Assembly: GCA_029933755.1 (NCBI GenBank)
Contig: JAOZNO010000281.1
Location: forward strand, 1-5,541
Direction of reading: 5' to 3'
DNA length: 5,541 bases
DNA from: Bacteroidales bacterium
GTDB lineage: Bacteria; Bacteroidota; Bacteroidia; Bacteroidales; NBLH01
This document shows, piece by piece, positions 1 through 5,541 of the stretch (its first letter is position 1; every line of letters begins with the position of its first letter). The notes below the pieces were generated by a model, which was not told where the DNA came from, made no database searches, and saw nothing but the letters and a program-made list of their open reading frames with translations. The translations under genes and the position numbers were made by a program.

Positions 1-14
1 TAAAATTGATTTTT

Positions 15-65
15 TTAATCTGTGAACGGCTTCAGCCCTCAACGCAGTTAATCTGCGGCATTTTT
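15..65. repeat. Two GC-rich hairpins with a repeated TTAATCTGyG unit, possible dispersed-repeat remnant
   Basis: TTAATCTGTG (15-24) and TTAATCTGCG (48-57) are 9/10 identical and 33 bp apart. Between and within them lie two small stem-loops: GGCT-TC-AGCC (28-37) and CGCAG-TTAAT-CTGCG (43-57). The second is followed after GCA by T5 (61-65), so on the plus strand it could act as a terminator for a gene ending left of the window. The wording (AATCTGCG/AATCTGTG) is like intergenic repeats I recall from Bacteroidota genomes. The rest of 1-266 shows no supportable gene on either strand. Confidence 0.35.
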
Positions 66-184
66 CTGACAATTAGGTGGCTGAGTAGTTACAAAAAGAG
101 TAATTTTTGAAGGTAGCGAAGTTTAGTTTTCTTAAAAAAGGCCCCTAAAATTAAAGCTAGCTCCAGTAGTGATTAAGTTTTCCC

Positions 185-205
185 AAAACAGAATTCGCTT
201 TCTGT
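185..205 (-). terminator. Weak candidate terminator for the operon
   Basis: On the minus strand ACAGAA (205-200) pairs perfectly with TTCTGT (193-188) around a 6-nt loop, and the second arm runs into a short T tract (188-185) before GGG. It lies about 60 bp past the lipoprotein stop. The stem is AT-rich and the T run short, so termination would be weak. Confidence 0.3.
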
Positions 206-251
206 AAACTCTCAAAAACCCAAAATAAAAACAAGTTACTAAACTAACATA

Positions 252-263
252 ATACAATTGTAT
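252..263. other. 12-bp perfect palindrome just after the lipoprotein stop
   Basis: ATACAATTGTAT is fully self-complementary and lies 3 nt after the stop codon at 267. As RNA it could only form a very weak hairpin, so it may be chance in AT-rich DNA or a protein-binding site. Confidence 0.2.
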
Positions 264-266
264 CAT

Positions 267-1082
267 TTATTGCACAAGCAATGTATCAATTATAACTGTA
301 CTGGCACCAAAATACCCTAGTCCCCCATTCGAAATATTAGTGTGTACATTTGCCTGTGTAACATCAAAAAATCCACCACGCCATTCAGTTTCTGATAGTA
401 ATGAGCGAATAAACTCTGCATGTTGTGGTGCTAAAGAATACTTTCTTTCCAATATTCTTGCACCTTTAGGAAAATAAACGGTCTCTTTTTCCGAAGCAAA
501 AACCTGGCTTATATCAATAGTCTTTAAAGTATAATAATATAAAACAGCCCTTTTTTCAATAAAAGGTAAGTCAGCATAATCCGGCAAATGAGACCAATCT
601 ATAATAACCTCATACATAGCAGATTCTCTTGAACTAAAGCTCCTGGAGACTGAATCAATATAATATAAATTATTATTGCTATTATATGTATATGACAGTT
701 TTTTAAAAGGTGTAACCGGAATCATTCTTGCACTGGCAGTATACCGTTCACCTTCATATAAAATTTGCAATCGATATATTTTATTTAATAAGGCTATATA
801 ATTTGAATCTGTTTTATAAATACCCGAATTTTCAGGAGATTCGGTTAATATGTGAATTGAATCGCCGTTATAAATAGTTACAAATGCTCCACTAACGGGT
901 TTTGGTGCTTCATTTAATTCGCTAACCGATTTAGTAATTCGAATTAAATGAGATCTTTTCACATTGGTAAATATTCCATCAACAACAATACGGCTATCAG
1001 AAGCCTCAAATGTCCATGCCACCTCTTTTTCACAGGAAGTTAAAACTAAAAACAGCAATATTATAAAGCTAAACTTATTCAT
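267..1082 (-). CDS. DUF4249-family lipoprotein, partner of the TonB-dependent receptor
   Basis: A 271-residue protein starting at an ATG. Residues 1-17 form a lipoprotein signal: Asn-Lys, a hydrophobic stretch (FSFIILLFLVL), then the lipobox LTSC with the lipidated Cys at 17. The mature end begins C-E-K-E; charged residues directly after the Cys resemble surface-export signals of Bacteroidota lipoproteins, so an outer-leaflet location is possible (inference). The body matches my knowledge of DUF4249: an early 'IVVDG' strand with 'RITKS', the Ig-like segment 'PVSGAFVTIYNGD' around residues 62-74, 'GIYKTD', a 'Y.L.I.YEG..YTASARMIPV' stretch around 103-123, and a C-terminal 'GGLGYFGAS'. The family has no established biochemical role; members are commonly encoded next to TonB-dependent receptors, as here (7 nt after the receptor stop). 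I infer an accessory surface lipoprotein for the same unknown ligand. It is not a SusD: no TPR-like helices and far too short. The length is at the short end for the family, with no sign of truncation. Confidence 0.85.
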   Translation of the reverse strand: MNKFSFIILLFLVLTSCEKEVAWTFEASDSRIVVDGIFTNVKRSHLIRITKSVSELNEAPKPVSGAFVTIYNGDSIHILTESPENSGIYKTDSNYIALLNKIYRLQILYEGERYTASARMIPVTPFKKLSYTYNSNNNLYYIDSVSRSFSSRESAMYEVIIDWSHLPDYADLPFIEKRAVLYYYTLKTIDISQVFASEKETVYFPKGARILERKYSLAPQHAEFIRSLLSETEWRGGFFDVTQANVHTNISNGGLGYFGASTVIIDTLLVQ

Positions 1083-1089
1083 TTGAGCA

Positions 1090-3723
1090 TTATTTGAATT
1101 TAAACCTATATGTCAAAGAAGGAACAATACCAAAAAGGTGAATAGCCGTTGGAACAATCTCTCTTTCAGAGATAATATCAGAAGGAATTACAAAACTACC
1201 CTGATCAGCTTCAATCTTAGTAAAGTTAACTGAAATAGGGTTTTCTCTTCCATAAAGATTATAAAGCGAGAAAATAATATGATGTTTAAATTTATTCCTT
1301 GTTTCTTTATTTAAACGGAAACTTGCTGAAACATCCATACGGTGATAATCGGGTAGTCGTGAATTATTTTTTTCAGAATAAATAGGTACATTATAGCCAT
1401 GATAATAGTAAAACCCTGTTGGTGAGCTAAACCGAATACCGGAAGAATAAATCCAATTCATACTAAAAAGCCATCGCACACCCGATTTATATGATAGGTT
1501 TAGCGTTATATAATGTGGTTTATCATATGCAACCGGATAAGCTTCGTTATTATTTACATCCAATATTTTGCGAAATGTTCGAATATACGAATAACCCAAC
1601 CAGCCTGTAAAATTACCCTTTTGCTTATTCAGGAATAGTTCAAGACCATATGAATAGGCATTACCAAAACGTAATTCGCCTTCTATTAAAGGGTTAAGAA
1701 GCATATTTGCATGATTTGCATAATCAATCTGATTGTACATTTTTTTATAGTATGCCTCAGCCGTAAATACAAACTCACTCGCTTTTTTATGAAAACCAAT
1801 TATATACTGATCTGATTTCTGAGGTTTGATATTTGGCCCTGCAGGTATCCAAACATCTAATGTAGTAAATGGACTTACAGAACTTGATAAAAGGTTAAGA
1901 TACTGAATATGGTGATTATAACCTAGCTTAAAAGAACTTGACTTATTAAACGCATAAAGCATTTCTATTTGTGGCTCTACATTAAAATATGAATGAAAAG
2001 TTCCCTCAGGAAAATGAGTTGAATCTTTAACTTGGTAATGATCATTATAATAATAGATTATTGCAGGCCCCGTATTGTTCCAATTTAGTCCGCGAAGGGA
2101 ATAGTTCAATGAAAGCTTATCTGAAAACTTCAACTCATTACCAATAAATAAGACTGCCTGTAATGCACCACTGGTTGAAACAACTTCTTCAAAAAACTCA
2201 TCATTTTGATTACCCGGATTGAAGAAATGACTATTAAATTCAAAACCAAACCGCAAAGTATTTTTCGGATTGATGTAAAAGGTAAAATCATTTTTAAGAC
2301 TTAGGTTTCCAATGTATGAATTCCAATATTGATCATCTTCAATAGAAGAATAAAGAAAATAATCATACTTACTTGTATATATTGTCAAATTTGAAAAAAA
2401 ACGCTCAGAATACAAATGATTCCACCGAATGGTACTTGCAAAATTTTGCCATGACATAGCAAAAGTGTTATAGCCGGTTTTAAAAGATTCAATAAAATCA
2501 CTCCCCGAATAGAATGAAAAAAATAATCGATTTTTTCTATTCAGCTTAAAATTAAACTTTACGTGAAAATCATAAAAATCCATTTGCAAATCACCGGGTT
2601 GCTGATTAAAAAGCCAGTTCAAAGTAGATTTTCGATATGTTGCGATATACGAAGATTTTTCTTTTACAATTGGCCCTTCAATACTTAAACTTGCCGTAAA
2701 AGGAGAGAAATTTCCATAGAAACTAAAATTATTCATATTCCCGTCTTTTGTTCTTATATCAATAAAAGAAGAAAGACGTCCTCCATATTGTACAGGAAAA
2801 TTCCCTTTATTAACTGTAATACTGTTTATAGCATCAGGTGCTACAGATGAAAAGAACCCCAACATATGCGAAGGGTTGTAAATTGGAGCTTCGTCAACAA
2901 TAATTAAGTTTTGATCTTTATTACCTCCCCGAACATAAAACAGTACAGAGCCATCACCATGCTGACTAATTCCCGGAATAGAATTTAGCGTTTTCACAAC
3001 ACTGGGCTCACCTCCAATATTGGGTGTTTTACTAATCATTGCTTTCTGCAGGAAAATTCTTTTTAGTGGATTTATCTCAAGAATATCAACATTTTCTCTG
3101 TCGGTAATAATAACCATATCCAAATCAGTTTCATCCAATGGCAACTTTTGAGAAACTTTTAAATCTTTTAATAATTCAATAGATATTGTTTGACTTTTAT
3201 AACCAATATACGAATATTTAAGTAAATAATTACCTGCCGGCAAAGTTAAAGAGTAAAAACCATAAGCATTTGAGACTGTTCCCAAAAGTTTTCCATCAAG
3301 CTGTACTGTTGCTCCAATTAATACTTCATTGGTTTCACTATCTTTAAGGTAACCACTGATTGTATATTTTTGAGGGTTTATTTCCGTTGCTATTTCGTTT
3401 TTTTCAACTGTAGGTTTTAATATCACCTGTTTTTCTACAATCAGAAAATCAATACCCAGTTTACTAAACAGATTTGAAAAAATTGATTTAATAGATTGCT
3501 TTCTAGCGACAACCGTTACATTTTGAATATCGTTAATTTGCTGGTTACTGTATGAAAAATAGATGTTCCCTTTTGCACTGATTTCATCAAGGACAGATTT
3601 TAAAGGCTTATTCTTTGCAACTACAGATATTTTTTTACTTAAATCAACTTCCTGACTAATAATTTCGGAATGAAATATAATGGATAGTAAAAATACTGAA
3701 TATAATACCCTCCTTTTTATCAT
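1090..3723 (-). CDS. TonB-dependent outer-membrane receptor with STN signalling domain and carboxypeptidase-regulatory-like domain
   Basis: An 877-residue transporter from the ATG at 3723. A GTG at 3756 would add 11 residues and overlap the anti-sigma gene; the ATG is preferred because Met-Ile-Lys-Arg-Arg plus a hydrophobic run to about residue 22 makes a normal Sec signal, with cleavage likely before Gln24. Domain order: STN (about 30-104, 'PLKSVLDEIS', 'SIKSIFSNLFSKLGI'); carboxypeptidase-regulatory-like beta domain (about 120-198, 'SGYLKDSETNEVLIGATVQL', 'GYK'); a possible TonB box near 201-208 (DMVIIT); plug (about 211-335, with 'YVRGG' at 263-267, 'IIVDEAPIYN' at 274-283, 'YGGRLSS' at 313-319); then a beta-barrel rich in aromatic residues ending 'YRFKFK'. 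An STN domain marks transporters that also signal to a FecR-type anti-sigma factor, and that gene lies 7 nt upstream. The substrate cannot be read from sequence: no SusD neighbour argues against a classical glycan system, and iron-complex or peptide uptake is equally open. Confidence 0.93.
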   Translation of the reverse strand: MIKRRVLYSVFLLSIIFHSEIISQEVDLSKKISVVAKNKPLKSVLDEISAKGNIYFSYSNQQINDIQNVTVVARKQSIKSIFSNLFSKLGIDFLIVEKQVILKPTVEKNEIATEINPQKYTISGYLKDSETNEVLIGATVQLDGKLLGTVSNAYGFYSLTLPAGNYLLKYSYIGYKSQTISIELLKDLKVSQKLPLDETDLDMVIITDRENVDILEINPLKRIFLQKAMISKTPNIGGEPSVVKTLNSIPGISQHGDGSVLFYVRGGNKDQNLIIVDEAPIYNPSHMLGFFSSVAPDAINSITVNKGNFPVQYGGRLSSFIDIRTKDGNMNNFSFYGNFSPFTASLSIEGPIVKEKSSYIATYRKSTLNWLFNQQPGDLQMDFYDFHVKFNFKLNRKNRLFFSFYSGSDFIESFKTGYNTFAMSWQNFASTIRWNHLYSERFFSNLTIYTSKYDYFLYSSIEDDQYWNSYIGNLSLKNDFTFYINPKNTLRFGFEFNSHFFNPGNQNDEFFEEVVSTSGALQAVLFIGNELKFSDKLSLNYSLRGLNWNNTGPAIIYYYNDHYQVKDSTHFPEGTFHSYFNVEPQIEMLYAFNKSSSFKLGYNHHIQYLNLLSSSVSPFTTLDVWIPAGPNIKPQKSDQYIIGFHKKASEFVFTAEAYYKKMYNQIDYANHANMLLNPLIEGELRFGNAYSYGLELFLNKQKGNFTGWLGYSYIRTFRKILDVNNNEAYPVAYDKPHYITLNLSYKSGVRWLFSMNWIYSSGIRFSSPTGFYYYHGYNVPIYSEKNNSRLPDYHRMDVSASFRLNKETRNKFKHHIIFSLYNLYGRENPISVNFTKIEADQGSFVIPSDIISEREIVPTAIHLFGIVPSLTYRFKFK

Positions 3724-3730
3724 AGTGCTA

Positions 3731-4747
3731 CTATCTATTTTCACAAGCTGTACCACTTATTTCATAAACCATTCCTTTTTTCTTAATTTTTAGTTCTAAG
3801 GTGGCTTCCAATACTAATAGAATTGATTCAAGACTTTGTTCGTTAAATGTATTGGTTAATGTGCACTTTTTTATTGAAGAGTTTTTAAGGACAATATGAG
3901 CATTGTATGTTTTGTTTAAAGTTTTCACAATATCTTGTAATTCTGCCTTTTCAAAAATTAGTTTTTTTGTTTTCCATGAAAGATAATTAACATCCTCATT
4001 TATATTTTTAAGGATATCCTTTTTATTTTTGTTAAAAACAGCTTTATCACCAGCATAAAGCATAACACTATCCGATTTGTCTGATTTTGTATAGATTCTT
4101 ACAACTCCGGATGCTACGATTACTTCAACATCTCCCTTTTGACTTTTTGCATTTACATTGAATGTAGTTCCAACAACTTCAATTTTCAATGCTCCTGTAT
4201 TAATAATAAATGGCTTTTCAGGATTGTGCTCTACCTTAAAAAATGCCTCACCTTTTAATTCAACGGTTCTGTTTTTTTTATTAAATTTTTTTGAATATTC
4301 TAGCTGAGATTGTGTATTTAAACTAATGAGTGAACCATCAGGGAGGTTGCTTTGAACAATATTATTTTCAGCAACTAATTCAGTACTTTGAGGGTTAAAC
4401 AAATATAATACTCCAAACCCAATAACAAATACAGCTGCAATAGCAGATATAATTTGTACAAATGACCAATTTTTCTTTTCAGGCTGTTTTAAAGAAATAA
4501 TTTTAGCTTCTGTAGAACTATCTATCTGTTTATTAAATAAGCTCCACTCTGCATCAATATCTATTGCAGAAACCTCATCATCAACAACATTTTCAGAAAG
4601 CTCCCATGCTTTTTTATAATCTTCAAATTGTTTTTTATTGGCCACATCAAGCTCTATCCAGCTGAAAAGTTCCTGAATTTCTTCCTGATTAGCCTCACCA
4701 GCTAAGTATTTGGAAATTAACTCAATATGTTTGTCTAAATTACTCAC
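3731..4747 (-). CDS. FecR-family anti-sigma factor (one-pass inner-membrane sensor)
   Basis: A 338-residue protein with the full FecR layout of Bacteroidota. Residues 1-75 are the cytoplasmic anti-sigma part, with 'ISKYLAGEANQEEIQEL' at 11-27, Trp30, Trp48 and Trp68. A single membrane helix spans about 97-117 ('VQIISAIAAVFVIGFGVLYLF'-type run). The periplasmic FecR domain covers about 127-240 ('LPDGSLISLNTQSQLEYS', 'GEAFFKV', 'VGTTFNVNA', 'GDKAV'). A DUF4974/STN-like domain covers about 258-332 ('FEKAELQDIVKTLNKTY', 'SLESILLVLE'). It should hold the upstream sigma factor inactive until the STN domain of the transporter signals. The start used is GTG; a TAA stop lies four codons upstream in frame and no in-frame ATG exists before the conserved part. 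An ATG at 4769 would be in frame if the A7 run at 4752-4758 had one more A, giving Met-Glu-Glu-Ile-Lys-Lys-Lys-Gln before the present start. The stop is separated from the receptor ATG by 7 nt. Confidence 0.93.
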   Translation of the reverse strand: MSNLDKHIELISKYLAGEANQEEIQELFSWIELDVANKKQFEDYKKAWELSENVVDDEVSAIDIDAEWSLFNKQIDSSTEAKIISLKQPEKKNWSFVQIISAIAAVFVIGFGVLYLFNPQSTELVAENNIVQSNLPDGSLISLNTQSQLEYSKKFNKKNRTVELKGEAFFKVEHNPEKPFIINTGALKIEVVGTTFNVNAKSQKGDVEVIVASGVVRIYTKSDKSDSVMLYAGDKAVFNKNKKDILKNINEDVNYLSWKTKKLIFEKAELQDIVKTLNKTYNAHIVLKNSSIKKCTLTNTFNEQSLESILLVLEATLELKIKKKGMVYEISGTACENR

Positions 4748-4832
4748 TTGCTTTTTTTATTTCTTCCATTCAACTATTATACACTTGAATTTATGATTAC
4801 CCTTATATATTCTTTGACTAATTACTAATTTC

Positions 4833-4849
4833 ACCCTGAGTCGAAGGGT
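4833..4849 (-). other. GC-rich hairpin between sigma and anti-sigma genes
   Basis: On the minus strand, ACCCT (4849-4845) pairs with AGGGT (4837-4833) around a 7-nt loop TCGACTC. It lies 3 nt after the sigma stop codon, in an otherwise very AT-rich 105-bp gap. No T run follows on the minus strand, so a full rho-independent terminator is unlikely. The core CCCTTCGA-CTCAGGG looks like a shortened form of a CCCTTCGAC...GCTCAGGG palindrome that I recall as a common intergenic repeat in bacterial genomes. It could lower or stabilise transcript levels between the two genes. Confidence 0.5.
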
Positions 4850-4852
4850 TAT

Positions 4853-5413
4853 TTACCAGTTGCAAATTACAAACAATAAAACAGTCATATATTCAGCTAA
4901 ATTTTTTCGTAAAGCTTTTAATGCTTTCGACATTTGTGTTTCTACCGTTTTTACTGAAATATCCAGTTTGTCAGCAATCTCTCTATATTTTAATTCCTCA
5001 TACCTACTCATTACAAATATTTGCTTACATTTTTCAGGTAAAGAATCCAGTGTTTGTGCAATTTTCAGCTCAATTTCAGCAGCAATCATATGATTCGTCT
5101 GATCCCAATCTTCACTACGTTCTAACAATTCAGTTTTACCCTCTGTTTTGTCAAACTTTTTATTATCCCTTATGTAATTTAAGCTACGATTATAAACGGT
5201 TGTGTATAGATATGATTTTACCGATTTGCTTGTATCAACCTCGTTACGTTTTTCCCATAACTTTAAAAAAGCTTCGTGCACAATTTCTTTGGCCAAATCA
5301 ATATCGTTTAAATACTTTTTTGAAAATGCAACCAATGGTTTGAAATATTCACGAAATAATTTCTCAAACTCATCTTTGCCTAAAGCATTTGTATGTTTTG
5401 CTATTGTTTTCAG
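4853..5413 (-). CDS. ECF RNA polymerase sigma factor (sigma-70 family); 5' end uncertain, no ATG
   Basis: The group IV sigma factor that the adjacent FecR protein should control. Numbering from the TTG-encoded Leu at 5335: region 2 includes 'DLAKEIVHEAFLKLWEKR' (13-30) and the -10 recognition helix 'SYLYTTVYNRSLNYIRD' (41-57); region 4 is at about 94-146 ('LDSLPEKCKQIFVMSR', then the helix-turn-helix 'YREIADKLDISVKTVETQMSKAL'). A hydrophobic tail, 'YMTVLLFVICNW', ends the protein. Starting at the TTG would cut off the first helix: the same frame upstream reads 'GKDEFEKLFREYFKP', a standard ECF beginning, so coding extends to at least 5380. The frame is open to a TAA at 5416-5414 but contains no ATG, GTG or TTG there; CTG at 5413 is the only near-start, and the coordinates given are this open frame. 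An ATG at 5388 is out of frame by one base. So either a rare start is used or there is a one-base deletion in the T run at 5384-5382. The product call is firm; the start is not. Confidence 0.9.
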   Translation of the reverse strand: MKTIAKHTNALGKDEFEKLFREYFKPLVAFSKKYLNDIDLAKEIVHEAFLKLWEKRNEVDTSKSVKSYLYTTVYNRSLNYIRDNKKFDKTEGKTELLERSEDWDQTNHMIAAEIELKIAQTLDSLPEKCKQIFVMSRYEELKYREIADKLDISVKTVETQMSKALKALRKNLAEYMTVLLFVICNW

Positions 5414-5428
5414 TTATTATTTTTTTAA

Positions 5429-5436
5429 CGAAGATA
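5429..5436 (-). promoter_or_regulatory. Weak -7-like box upstream of the sigma gene
   Basis: On the minus strand TATCTTCG differs from TAnnTTTG at one fixed position and lies 15 nt before the CTG at 5413 and about 40 nt before the ATG at 5388. No convincing -33 TTTG is present, and no exact TAnnTTTG exists on the minus strand of this intergenic region. The operon may instead use an ECF or activator-dependent promoter. Confidence 0.2.
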
Positions 5437-5444
5437 TAATTTCT

Positions 5445-5515
5445 TAACTAATTAAAATGAACCATATACTATAAGTTTTCGTAATAATACTATAGAACCT
5501 TTTAATATTACTAAA
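5445..5515. repeat. Four ACTA-centred degenerate direct repeats with exact 21-bp period
   Basis: The 8-mers TAACTAAT (5445), ATACTATA (5466), ATACTATA (5487) and TTACTAAA (5508) start exactly 21 bp apart, so each ACTA core falls on the same helix face. The two middle copies are identical and both are followed at their far ends by related AT-rich bases (TAATA). The next step of 21 bp lands on the -7 box at 5530. The last copy is also the left half of the palindrome. The region lies between the sigma operon and the presumed divergent gene and may serve either. Confidence 0.45.
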
Positions 5516-5528
5516 ATATTCTAGTAAT
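5507..5528. promoter_or_regulatory. 22-bp near-perfect palindrome, candidate operator
   Basis: Half-sites ATTACTA (5507-5513) and TAGTAAT (5522-5528) are perfect inverted copies. The 8-bp centre AAATATTC is also symmetric except for its outermost pair, so 20 of 22 positions obey the symmetry. It sits one base upstream of the TACCTTTG box, where a -33 element would be. That is the position of an operator or activator site for a dimeric regulator; AT-rich DNA makes short palindromes cheap, but one of this length next to a promoter is less so. Confidence 0.45.
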
Positions 5529-5529
5529 C

Positions 5530-5537
5530 TACCTTTG
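5530..5537 (+). promoter_or_regulatory. Bacteroidota -7 promoter box for a divergent gene off the right edge
   Basis: TACCTTTG matches the Bacteroidota housekeeping -7 consensus TAnnTTTG at every fixed position and is followed by CAC, a usual context. No TTTG or TTG is found 17-23 nt upstream where the -33 element should be (the bases around 5507-5510 read ATTA). The transcript would start just past the window end and run rightward, away from the sigma operon. Confidence 0.55.
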
Positions 5538-5541
5538 CACA

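Noticed and set aside
1..266. Small protein, tRNA or CRISPR in the left intergenic region
   Set aside because: Stops are frequent in all frames, no cloverleaf or TTCRA arm is visible, and no evenly spaced repeat with variable spacers is present.
267..1082. Lipoprotein as a SusD-like glycan-binding protein
   Set aside because: SusD proteins are about 500 residues with TPR helices; this one is 271 residues, beta-rich and matches DUF4249.
3724..3756. GTG at 3756 as the receptor start
   Set aside because: It would overlap the end of the anti-sigma gene and put 11 extra residues before a complete signal peptide that begins at the ATG at 3723.
4748..4830. Internal promoter between sigma and anti-sigma genes
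   Set aside because: No TAnnTTTG box is present on the minus strand there; only partial, unspaced matches occur in AT-rich DNA.
4853..5335. TTG at 5335 as the true sigma start
   Set aside because: It removes 'DEFEKLFREYFKP', the conserved first helix of region 2, which is clearly coded upstream in the same frame.
4860..5447. Three plus-strand open frames (4860-5093, 4921-5343, 5202-5447)
   Set aside because: They lie opposite the sigma gene, overlap each other in different frames, are rich in Phe, Ser, Leu and Cys from the antisense reading, and match no family; they are shadows.

Overview
The window looks like a piece of a Bacteroidota chromosome. It is AT-rich (about one third G+C by eye), its genes lack Shine-Dalgarno sequences, one intergenic region carries a textbook Bacteroidota -7 box (TAnnTTTG), and the gene families are ones expanded in that phylum. 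The exact genus cannot be told.

All four genes lie on the minus strand, so the operon reads from right to left. In order they are: an ECF sigma factor (about 5413-4853); a one-pass FecR-type anti-sigma factor (4747-3731); a TonB-dependent outer-membrane transporter with an N-terminal STN signalling domain and a carboxypeptidase-regulatory-like domain (3723-1090); and a DUF4249 lipoprotein (1082-267). The last three genes are separated by only 7 nt each and are probably co-translated. The sigma and anti-sigma genes are separated by 105 bp that contain a small GC-rich hairpin.

Together they form a cell-surface signalling unit. A ligand bound by the transporter would be sensed through its STN domain by the periplasmic part of the anti-sigma factor, releasing the sigma factor to transcribe target genes. 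The lipoprotein takes the place that SusD has in glycan systems; there is no SusD, enzyme or other hint of the substrate. The module type is known, so I do not claim a new system.

The less ordinary parts are outside the clean ORFs. The sigma gene has no in-frame ATG, and a single extra T near its 5' end would supply one. The anti-sigma gene begins at GTG, and one extra A in an A7 run would supply an upstream ATG. The right intergenic region (5414-5541) holds four ACTA cores at exact 21-bp spacing, a near-perfect 22-bp palindrome and a plus-strand -7 box for a divergent gene beyond the edge. The left end (1-266) has no gene that I can support; it holds a weak terminator for the operon and a pair of GC-rich hairpins that resemble a dispersed repeat.
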